A stretch of DNA of 64,000 bases from contig JAQGDQ010000181.1 in the NCBI GenBank assembly GCA_030141605.1, positions 124,001 through 188,000 of the forward strand. Direction: 5' to 3'. The notes beneath the pieces were generated by a model, which saw only the letters and a list, made by a program, of their open reading frames with translations, was not told where the DNA came from and made no database searches. This stretch comes from Tubiluchus corallicola. Its lineage: Eukaryota > Priapulida > Priapulimorpha > Priapulimorphida > Tubiluchidae. Position 1 is the first letter of the stretch; each line of letters begins with the position of its first letter. This document shows, in pieces, positions 13,801 to 24,300 of the stretch. The position numbers were made by a program, and so were the translations under genes.

Positions 13801-15120
13801 AGTAATTAATATTAATTATAAGTCCTATTTATTCAAGAATGTAAAATTCCACAATAAGAAATGTGGCCAAGTAGATGTAGCTTAAGTAATTACAGTTAAA
13901 CTAGACACGATGAACATAATACGTATTTGCATAAAATCTGCCGCAAAATATTGTGACATTGTTTGGCAATATAGAACTTTGTGTAAGACAAGAAAAAGGG
14001 ACCATAAAACATGAGAAGATAAAATTTTGGTAATTGACAAAAAAGTACAGGAACTCAAAAATAAAAATTTGTAATTTCTCATAATGAAAATTGGGGTAAA
14101 GAAACACAATGAGGTAGCAATGATGTGTGTTTCTTGATAATAAACAGAATGCATACAAGAGTATCAAAGCCAAAAGCAGAGTGATAGAAACATATGAAAG
14201 AAAGTAAATCGAAAGTTTCCAGTAGTTTCAATTGAATCCAGAAGGCTAACAGTCAAGGCGGTCATCATAATGCAGCCCATTGTCCTAAATGCAAAATCCT
14301 ATTAACATTGTTTGCACAGTATCAGTCGTAGCTCATTGCCAAGCATTTTATCAGATTTTTAATAGTACAAGTGAAACTAGAAGCAAACGACGCATTTTCT
14401 ATCTTGGTGCAACCTTGGCAATATTGGAAAATCTAGTGGGTAAATTAGCATACAAACAAAATTGGGGGATAAAAGGGATTTGGGGAATGAATACTCTGCA
14501 CAAAAATTTATGTGGAACACTGACATGTGCACTAACATCGTAAGAATATTCAAAAGTCTTACTTAGTACTTTAGTGAGTACAAGGCAGGTGTTTAATTAA
14601 GTATACTTATTAAGTATTACTTTATACTAATACTTAGAACTAGATTTAAGTCCACCAATGCTGTTTCTAGCAAATAAAATTTTATCACGTGTATTAGGGC
14701 AAAGTGGCTATAGAGATAGTACTTATAAAAGTACAGCTAAAGTAACTTTGACCAATGTAACAACAAAGTTATCGTTGTCATTACCGAAATCTTTACAAGT
14801 TGCAGCAACAAATAGATACAGCGTGACTAATAACTGGGCGTCGCCACAGTTGAGCGATCATTCGATCCAATTGGCTAACAAAGAACTGCCTTGCTGGCAG
14901 ATCAACAACCCATTGATCGATTTCAATCACCTCGATTGCTTACCAATAACAGCCTATTTATTGGATTAATTTCCTGCTAAACTAATTTAAAACGTCATAA
15001 AAATGGCCAGTAATACTTCATGAATTCCACAGAAGTAACAATTAATTTGTAACTTACCTGTAGCTCAGGTAGATCAAAGTTTTTCCAATATTGATGCATC
15101 GGCTGCACTTCTGCAGCCAT
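4826..15120 (-). CDS. CUX1: CUX/CASP N-terminal part (first three coding exons, gene continues left of the window)
   Basis: Three coding exons on the minus strand join in frame: 15120-15058 (63 nt, 21 codons), 7644-7534 (111 nt, 37 codons) and 4952-4826 (127 nt, ends in phase 1). Each has GT-AG borders (for example donor CAG|GTAAGT at 15058 and acceptor TAG|AGAGAA at 7644). The roughly 100 residues match the N-terminus shared by the Golgi coiled-coil protein CASP and the cut-homeobox protein CUX1: [46 protein letters not shown], then [20 protein letters not shown]. In animals one locus makes both products by alternative splicing, CASP being a tail-anchored Golgi tether and CUX a transcription factor. 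This N-terminus cannot tell them apart. The cut repeats and homeobox, or the transmembrane tail, must lie left of position 1. I saw no fourth exon between 1 and 4825. The start ATG at 15120 is the one that gives the family's first residues. Confidence 0.92.
5253..5330 (+). repeat. tRNA-derived SINE head or tRNA pseudogene
   Basis: The A-box-like TAGCTCAAATGATTAGAGC (5261-5279) and B-box-like GGTTCTGAGTTCGAATC (5302-5318) are spaced as in a tRNA, with an anticodon-arm-like stem TGTGGT/ACCACA between them. The acceptor ends do not pair and the anticodon loop is not seven bases, so it is not a working tRNA. A second B-box-like string, GGTTGTGGGTTCGATTC, lies at 5069-5085. Confidence 0.6.
5766..5803. 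repeat. Perfect 12-bp hairpin with CAGGTA motifs
   Basis: CGTTTACCTGTT and AACAGGTAAACG are perfect reverse complements around a 14-nt loop. Each arm holds CAGGTA, and a further CAGGTAAA follows at about 5814. Confidence 0.6.
8225..8530 (+). repeat. Dispersed repeat, copy 1
   Basis: Shares ordered blocks with 62220-62525 in the same orientation: TTTTGAAGTACGATAAAA, ATACATTTTAA, GGCGAGC, ATCACAACTGA, TTTGCGAAA, CTGTACAACATTCA, GCAAATTTTAAATTTTAAA and TTTCAAGTTTA. About 300 bp, non-coding, diverged by substitutions and small indels. Class unknown. Confidence 0.7.
10915..11490 (+). repeat. Diffuse repeat region with AGGTCA-like motifs
   Basis: Phrases such as AGTCAAAAGTCAAGGCCACA, AAGGTGAAGGTCAAAGAG and AGTCAAAGGTCGAGGTCACA recur at spacings of about 170-240 bp, suggesting decayed tandem or dispersed copies. 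Located in CUX intron 1. Confidence 0.4.
12359..12925 (+). pseudogene. Unrecognised degenerate coding-like stretch
   Basis: One frame runs with amino-acid-like composition from 12359, is broken by stops at 12461 and 12473-12481, and then stays open for 144 codons to 12925. The open part is Lys/Ser/Arg-rich and contains [19 protein letters not shown] and [19 protein letters not shown]. It lies in intron 1 of CUX/CASP on the opposite strand. I cannot name a family. A decayed mobile-element or retrocopied protein would fit; so would chance in the open half. Confidence 0.3.
13190..13300 (+). repeat. Imperfect direct repeat, copy 1 (CUX intron 1)
   Basis: Resembles 13945-14080 in the same order: TGTTTGGCAA, AGAAAAxGGxACCA, then a near-identical block AGTACAGGAACTCAAAAATA AAAATTTGTAATTTC. 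Copies are about 750 bp apart. Confidence 0.6.
13945..14080 (+). repeat. Imperfect direct repeat, copy 2 (CUX intron 1)
   Basis: Second copy of the 13190-13300 sequence; the 3' block of about 36 bp is almost identical and the rest is diverged. Type unknown. Confidence 0.6.
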
Positions 15121-15380
15121 CTTCACGCATCGCTCTCCTGAATGTGTTTTGGTCACATGATTCACACGCTTAAATACTCTGTGTAGCCGGGCTCACGTTG
15201 CTGATTTCTAATTTCACAATTATAGAAAAATAAACTAGCAGTAAAAAATTAAAAAACTAAGCAGTATTTTATTTTGCCTAAGTTCTTGTACACTTTTTAA
15301 TCACGGATTATTTAAATATAAAAAAAGGAAATTTTAAGGCACTTGACCCACAGGATCTGGCGCTCTTCTAAAACAAAAAT
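15121..15380. promoter_or_regulatory. Shared head-to-head promoter of CUX/CASP and NUP88
   Basis: Only 260 bp separate the two divergent start codons, so both 5' UTRs and core promoters must lie here, unless a non-coding first exon lies elsewhere. No TATA box is obvious at a sensible place. An E-box-like GTCACATGAT is near 15152-15161, and the CUX side is slightly more GC-rich than its surroundings. Transcription start sites cannot be set from sequence alone. Confidence 0.6.
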
Positions 15381-18300
15381 ATGGCAGCGGTCTATGATGA
15401 AAAGTTTTGGTGGCGTTTACTTCAAAATCTCGATGTTTTTAAAAATATACGAGCAGAAAACAAAGAAAAGCAACACCAAGATAGCCTGAGAATAATAACA
15501 GTTGACGGCTGTCTTTTATTTGTTTGGAGTGCAAAATATTTATGTTTATTATGCACGAACTTCAACACTTTGCTGTCATCGAAACAATCTTCAATTGATA
15601 GTGCAAATTCTAATACTTCTGATGTGTCAGACAGCTTGCATGATTCTGGTTTTCAGGTGCATTTCAGTATAGTACCTAAAAATGAGATCTTGTTAGTCGT
15701 GATATCAAGAAGGTCATGTTTGATACAACCTTTATCTGAATCACGAATTTTGAGTCCTGAGTATCACTAGGCTTAGTATCACTATGAATAGTAAATTAGT
15801 ATGATGGTTATTAGCATATTGTAGTACTCAAGTTTTTTGCACTCGTTGCGCTAGTACAATACAATGGTGTACTGAAACTGTTGAGACAACATTACAATAT
15901 AATGAAAACAGATTTATAAAATGAAGTTACAGAATAGTTATGAATGAAATGGGTATAGACTATAGGCCTAGTCTTGTCAGTCCTCTTTGTAGGAGATTAC
16001 TACTATTGTTATCAAGTATGCATCCTACTCAGCCTGAACATAACAAAATGTTATGTGCTCAACGAATGACAGTAATCTACTATTTCCCTAGTCACGCCAG
16101 AAAAGAGATGCGACCATTGCAAGATTATAGCGCAGTATAATCAGGCCTAATTATAGTTAACTATTTATTATAGAATAATTTAGCGCAGACATAATTTTGA
16201 TTAGAAGATTTTGTTTTCAATTATTGTGGGCAAATGGTAACAATCACATTTAGTAATTTTTTATGTGGTTTTCAGTATCTTGTCTGCACAACAGTTCCAA
16301 ATTTTGAGGTAACAACAATTTCTCTCAATCGAACTGGCCACCTGGTAGCACTCAGTGGTATTAATGGTGTCTCCATACTGGAACTTCCACGCAGATGGGG
16401 CAAGCGTGGAGAATTTGAAGGAGGCAAGCAAAAAGTCATATGTAGGTATGTATGAGCTGTTCGGCTGTCCTAACTATTTGCATTTTATATGCATTTCTGC
16501 ATTTGTGTGCTTGCATACCAAAAACGTCCATAATTCGGCATAGTTAAAACTACGTTATGATGCTTCAAAGTAAAATGTAGCAAAAATTTGGACAAATGTC
16601 AATTTTTTGTATTGTATAAAAAAACACTTCTAAATATATTGAACTTTTATATTCTAGCATCAAATTATCAAGAAAGACTTCAAAAAAACTCCTTACCCAC
16701 TTTTCTGTCTAGAAACTAGTACTGCAATTGTAAAAAAACTCCTGTTTTCGAACTCCAACTGTAGCTCGGGAAAGCAGCCATTTTGTTTTGGTTTTTTCTG
16801 TTGTCAAGCCCAGATTGTCATCAAAATGAACCGTTTACTACATTTAAACATAACTTCAATGTGTTCTTGCAAAGCCCTTGGCAAGCAGCATTTGTGCAGT
16901 TGCTAAGTGTTTTGTAGAAACTCGACAAAAAACAATGGTGGATTTTAACAGCGCTTTTCTTAAGATTATGTTTTTCAGTGCGTAGTATACACCTCAACTT
17001 CAATATGGATTGTCTCAGCTTGGAAATAACATAGAGCTATGAGCTTGGTATCAAAACAATCTTCATCAAATGTAGATTCAGGATATGTAGATAACTTAAA
17101 AAACTTAATTGCTGACTTATGGATGATTTTGCTATGCAATCACACATTTGTTAAATTCTGTGCATAAATGTTTTTCTCTATTTAAATTGTTTAAAGAAAG
17201 TGTAAGTTAGTTGTGTGTTGTAACTGCTTTTCTTCATTATCCACACAAGATTTGTCAAAAAATGCTAGAGGAAAGACAAAAGACCAGAGGGTGTCACGAA
17301 GTGTTACTATGTGTTTCCTAAAACATGGTTCTCAGCCTGGGGGGTCGCAAACCCCTAAGGGTTCACAGCACAGTTTACTTGGATACTTGGATGACTAGCA
17401 AAAACGTGCCAGTACTTAGTTTTTAACGTGCATAGAGAGAAACTGACTGTAATTAATGTGTGTTTGCATCAGTTTGCATAAAAAATAGATAATCAATGTG
17501 TATAGGCTGATTGATCATGTTTTATCTCTAGTATGATTTATTTTCCCTGTGTGTGTGTTTATATCCATGGAATTTGTTCTTTGAAGCTGCAAACTTGTAT
17601 AAGCTTAGTTATTGCCACATTGATTTTAAAAAATTCCTTTCTATTTACTTAATATAGTATAGTTTGAGATGTCATTGCTTAAACCTCTGTATATATTTGT
17701 TGAAATCTGAACCATTGCGATGCCATTGCATATTTCATTAGCCTTACTATACTGATATTTTACACTGTGTTTATTACATGTACTGAGTGAATTTTGTAAA
17801 GGTGTACGGGTTGACGGTCCGATATTTGTGGCAGTACTAAAAAAGGGTTGAGTATCCTTGCATTTCACAAATATCACAGACAAGTATTTTCAAGTCTTGA
17901 TTACTAAAGTTATTATGTTAAATAATTTAAAACTATTGTAGTATTTCAATTCAATTTTATTTTATTAACTCCGCAAGGATTAGCAAAATACAGTATTAGG
18001 AACACATGCAATATTATGTAACAAAGGAGAAGGGCAGCAAAGAACCCGTAGGTTATCTAGTCAGCCACCCTTAAATAGCTAGGATTAAATAAAATTCAGA
18101 AAAAATTCAGAAAAATTTTACGGATGTGAAACATGGACTCTGTACCGCCAAGACCTGAAAAAACTCGAACAGTTCCACCAGAAAAAGCTTCGCTCAGTTT
18201 CCAACATCAGATGGGATGATTATGTCACCAATAATTCAGTTCTCGAGAGATTCAACACCACTAGTATAGAAGCTATGATTACGAAACATCGGCTAAGGTG

Positions 18301-21300
18301 GGCAGGTCATGTAGCACGTATGGACGAAAACAGACTTCCCCGAAGGATCCTCTTCAGTGAGCTGAGCACTAGAAAACGCCCCCTGGGCCGCCCTAGGCGC
18401 CGCTACAAGGACCAACTAAAAGAAACCCTGCAATCAGCAAGGATCGATCCAGAAACCTGGGAGCAGACAGCGCGGCAGCGAACAAAGTGGAGAAGAGTCA
18501 TCCAGGAAGGGACTGAGCATTTTGAAACAACCAGACGAGCAGCAATTGAAGCCAAACGTCAACGAAGGAAAGAGAAGGCCCGTCAACCTCAGGTAACTCC
18601 CACCATCCAATGTGACAAATGCACCAGAATGTTTCGAGCAAGGATCGGGCTGTTAAGCCACCAACGTGCCCACCACAGCTAGTAACTTCGACCGAAAGGA
18701 CAATACTCGGAAACGAGTGAAAGCCGACGACGACGAAATAAAATTAATTTTGGCACCGTTCTCAATTTAAATTTGAATTCTGTTGACATGTGTATTTGGC
18801 AATTAAATGATGGGAAATGCAATACTCTAGAACATTATAATTAAAATAACGAAAAATTTACAATTCTAAAATATTGTGAATATGCGAAGCAAACAAAATA
18901 AAAATAACTTAAGATTTTTAACATAACAGAAAATGCATAATTTGCACATTAACTTCAAAATCCAGCAAAAAACAAAAAACAGTAGAATGGTCTCCTAAAG
19001 ATGTCGAGAAAAAGAATATAATAAATTAAACCAAGGAAAAATAAGGCAAATGTAAATCATAAAAAACAAAACAAAAAAACAGAAGCAAATAAGAAAAAGC
19101 AAAACTGAAATGTTGTAATAATAACATCAATGACTGAAGCTGTCGAGAAAGAGAATATAATAAATTAAATCATCAAAAAACTAAATCAACTGTAAATAAG
19201 CAAATATTTTATTTGCTTCTTATTTCATTGTTTATAGTAGTTGCCAAATTAAAGATTATTTGTGTTGTTAACATTAAACAACATGTTTTTTGCACAATTA
19301 CATTTTGAAAATTAAAGATTAGTTCACTACAAACTAATTTTAATCTACTATCTGTTTTTTCCTTTTGTTAGGACAAAACCAATTGGCGAGCGCCTTTTTC
19401 TTTCAAGCAGCAAGGAAAAATTGTTGCAAGCTAGCTGGCATCCAGGAAGTGAAACTGACACACACCTACTGCTACTAACCTCTGACAACTATCTCAGGTA
19501 GTTTATGCCTTGAACTCCAACCACTTTTTCATTGCCATCAGTTGCTGAAGCCCACAATAGGTTGAACTTTTCCAGAAGTGAATTTTTTAATCTATGCTGT
19601 CAACTCTTATAATAAACAAATATTAAGAGAGATTATTTCCAGTCTCTTAGCCTTCATGTCAAGATTGAGGAAATGTTGATTGACCTCTTACAAATGGTCA
19701 CAATGGACTATTTAGTAAATGCAGAAATATGTCACTACTTTGTAAAATTTTGTTAGATCACCATTCTTAAATTATTATCAATGCTATAGAGCAGTAAACA
19801 GCCCCACATCCTGACCTTTAATGTAAGTTAGCCTTGGTTGGCTTTGCCTAGAGCTTAAGCTACATTTAGGTCTATCTTTGCTTAACATGATAAAATAGAA
19901 TTGGATTACTGATTACCTATTTAGCTTTATGCATGCTGCAATGGTTTGATAGTTTGACTGTGCCCATTATAGAACTTTGGCTTCCCTGTCTGCATCATGT
20001 AAGAAATCAGATTATGACAGCAGTATATTATTGTTATCAAGACTTATCACTACTACATAGTGCCATGATGCCTTTTATAATAAACAGTATCAGCCGTTGA
20101 AGCATTTTTATTGCATCATAATTGCATTTAAGTTATTTCATTAGATACTGAAAGCAAAGTTTGCCTGAGAATTAATCTAACTATGTACTGATGACCTGTT
20201 CGCTAACCATATCAATTTAAAGTCAAACTAAATTCTCTCTAAATATATACCTTTTCAACTTAAGCCTACTCTCATTACAAATATTCAATTTATTTTATCA
20301 TAAACTTACTATAAAATTTGTTTCTTTTGATGATTTATCACCTTGTTTTGCGGGTTTAAATTTGAAGAACCGCCATTTTTTGTTGCGCGAGACGAATGCC
20401 GTTATGAGTACATTCACGAGGTCACCAAAGATCAGCAACCAAAGACGCTTTCTGTACCTCATTCTCTCTCACTCGCACCAAAGTCGCAAAACATGACAAT
20501 CTCTACGGCAATGCACCCTTTGAATTTCTCCAGAAAAACGTAAGTTATGTGATTTATAAATCTCTTTTGTTTAATAGTAACTGTTAATTCTTTGTGTAAT
20601 CATAATAATGCGTTAAAAAACTTCAATGTTTGTTGGGGTTATATAGGCCTTTAAGAATAAAATTCAGTCTACTAGAGGCTATGTTATGCTTCATTAGTAT
20701 AGTGCAAATCTATTTTCAAGGTTTTTTGAGGGTTCTTCATATTTCCTACAGTCCTGCTGTTGCTGCAAATTGAATGTAGGATGACAACCCCGACAATTTT
20801 TTCATCATTATATATGCACATGAAGTACATCTCGTCCTACTCTTTATTTGACTTACCGTTCCCTTTAAATAATTTATTTTAAGTGAATTTGAATTTTTTC
20901 TGTTTATATTTAAAATTGAAAACATGATTTGTAGTTGAAACACCACAACTTTATTAAAGCCTTTAATATACATAGTTAAAAAAATCATGTCAAACGTTTC
21001 GACAGAGCTACTGTTGTCATCATCAGTGGCAAAAGGTAAGCAGTAGTGACTGCAATAGCTCTGTCGAAACGTTTAACATGATTTGTTTAACTATGTAAAC
21101 TAAAAGTTTTAATAAAGTTGTTACGTTTTAACTATAAATTTTTTTAAGTGCCTGTAATAAGAAATTGACTTGGGTTATGATTTGTTTCATTTTGGCAGCT
21201 TTTTTCAAATACAGAAATTTAGCAGCTTGCCATTATCAAAAAGACCTTTAGAAACCTGGCCTTTTTTCATTTTGCGTCTTTCTATTCCAGGTAATCATTC

Positions 21301-24300
21301 AATTTTAAAAACGAACACAATATTTACAAGCTGGACTTGCGTGCAAGAGTTACCATTTAGGTATTATTATCCATCACCCACTTACACAGTCTAATTTATA
21401 ATTGCATTTCATTGCAGGTTGTATAACTTCACTAGACCAGATGTGCCTGAACATGTATACTCACTTGGAGACATTAGCCAGCCTCTTTCTGCATCTGGGT
21501 CATTCACTGCCTCTACATCTTTTGCACTGGGTGAGGCAGCTGTGGCGTTTGATTTTGGGCCGGTTGTCAACGAGGAGAACGCAGCAAAACAATGGCCTGT
21601 GTACATTCTGTTTGGAAATGGCGATGTGTATTGTCAACAAACTAGTCTTCAAGAAATTAAAAGGTTTTTGTAAACTTATAAATCTTGTTTTGACTTAGAA
21701 ATTAGATCTGGAAACATTATTTACTTTGAAAATTACGAAAGTGGTATCATAATGTTTTATAATTGATCATTGTTTTGGCAAATGAGCTTATGCGATTCGC
21801 TTAAGCAAATTTAGTGTTGATAACGCAGCTGTGAAATGTGAATGGCACGAGCTGTGTGTTATTAATTAATAATAATTTATGTATTTTTTAATGCATTTTG
21901 CCTGATGATCAAATGCATTTTACAAGTAAAAGACATAATTAATAAAAAATTAATTCATGAGATATCTAAGACACATGGCACATTATTTGATTAAAACAAA
22001 ATTGCATATGGAAAATCATAAAAACAGAAAATTAGGTAAAATAATAAAAGAAATGCCAGAAAACATACACAAACTTAAAAAATACGTGTGTCTTCAAATT
22101 TTTTTTAAAACTGTCAAGTTACTTAATCTGTTGTAACTGCATCAGTGAAGAATTCCAGAGTTTTGAGCAGCAGCACTGAACGATTTGTCATAGCATGTGA
22201 CAAGCTTGGTACGTACGATGTCAAGATTAATAAATGTATGGAACACTGCCATTTGAAGTTGTAAATGCCCCTAACTTAACTACTTTTTAAACTCGCTTCC
22301 ACAGCCATCTCTACCAAAACTCGTAATGTTTTTTTATAATTTTGTACTTTCTGTTAATTGTTATTGTCATAGCTACGTAAAGTTTAGTACCAATGTTTAC
22401 ACTTACATTATTGTACTGTATGATATGCTGCTCTATGTTGTCCCCTTAGTACGGGTAATTTAAATTATTGTATTTTCTTGTAATTTTTGGTTACCAGTCG
22501 AGCTACAATTACCCATAAATAATAATAATAATAATAATAAAGATTACTTCCGTTTGAGCTAAATCTTAAAGCTCTGTGAGGGACATATCGTTTAAGAAAG
22601 TCTGATATGTAAGTACGAGCAAAACCATTAATTGCTTTGTAAGTTACCAAATTCATTAAATTTATTTCAGGGTATCTAGTGCAAAACGATTGCAGGGACC
22701 TCTCACCATGTATCCCGCTGCTGAGGATAACTATGGAGTAGACGCCTGTAGTATCATATGCCTACATTCTGTACCACCTGTACTTGTAGTTGCAACTTGT
22801 ACAGGAGATCTCTATCATTGTGTTCTACTTGATGCCGATGATGCTAGTGTACGTACAATAAAAATTCACCTGCAATTCTGTTTTGTGGTGATAGGTGAGA
22901 AAAGCTAAACATGTAACTTTGATTAGATGTGTTAAGTTCTTAACCAAATTGATACTTATTTGACGGTACCAACAGCTTCCAGTACCTGCTTACTGCTTCT
23001 TGTTAATTTCTTGGCTCAAACTAGGTGTCTAGTGACTGAACTATTTGAATTAGCACATACTGTTCCTCGGGGCTTAACTTAACACTTTCACCTGACTGAT
23101 ATGAAGTACATATTTGATATCCATGCCACTTGTGCAAGCTCTCCCAATACAGCGATCACATTTGCCCGTTAAACAGGTCTGCCCCATACATGGTTAGGTC
23201 ATTATTGTTTCTTTCATTCTAAACTAGGCTTATGTTAAATTATGGATCTGCCTCTTTAGTACACCATTTACCATTGTGATGGATCCAATTTTTTAATAAA
23301 AATTTAGAATTTTTGGAGGAGGTCATTAGTTCTGTTATAGGACATCACTGGCTTCATTTAAACATATAGTTGTAGGTTGGCAAAAATTGTGTGAATCTCA
23401 CTTGAAAAGCTAGTGTTTTTTTTCATTATTTTTAAACCAAACGATTACAATTCCAGTTCCCAAACACCGGCACTTGTATATTGACTTCGTATAATATACT
23501 ATCTAACCGCATTTAACAGCAGGATTTGATTAATCTATGTTGGTCAGTAGCTTGTCAAAAATCAAAGGCAATAGACAGCATAAAATGCTGAATAGTGTTG
23601 CAAACATGGTTGTCATTAACCATAAAAGTTGTTCATATAAGTAATTTTTTTCATTGCGAACATAAAATGTGACAGCAACGATATGTTACTTTTTCCTTTT
23701 AGTAATGAATAACATGCTACTTTTTAGAACAGACTTTTATTGCATACCAGTAAATATTTTATTTTTTGTATTTAAACATTTTAACCTTACAAACTCATAG
23801 TGCTATCAGAGTATTGAATACCATTATTCTAGTTTGCTACAGTAGTTTGTCCAGATTTTCGGCATTTCTGTCAAATACGCATTCGAAAAGATGCACTTGT
23901 AAGTTTAGTTTGACTGAATCAAAGTTAGTAAATATAACAATTTACAGTTTGAAACTTTCATCATTCTAGTCACCAGAAGAATCATCCTTCACCAATGATG
24001 GCGCCAGTGCAGCAGATTCTATGATATACGTGTACGAGAAGGTTGAATTAGAGCTTTCATTGACAACGCCTTCACTTGACCTTAGTGAGATCGTAGAGGA
24101 TGTTTTTACCTGCCCTATACTCTTACATAAAGGTGTGAAATTCATCTATCTAAGTAATGAGCATAAAGAGAATAGTATTGGAGATTGAATTTTTATTTTT
24201 CAGCTCAGATACTAAGGTATGATTTCATTTAGTTTGAACTCTTGCTTTTCTAGATCCTGGGACAATCGGGCGATACTTTTGTACCCACAATGCAGGTGTT

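Larger units (their letters stand above)
7645..15057. other. CUX/CASP intron 1
   Basis: 7.4 kb, the longest intron in the window. It holds the dispersed repeat at 8225, the AGGTCA-like region at 10915, the degenerate coding stretch at 12359 and the direct repeats at 13190 and 13945. Long first introns often carry enhancers, but none can be named here. Confidence 0.8.

Noticed and set aside
14658-14969. 103-codon plus-strand frame near the CUX/CASP start
   Set aside because: No recognisable domain, no splice context and antisense to the CUX/CASP intron; probably chance.
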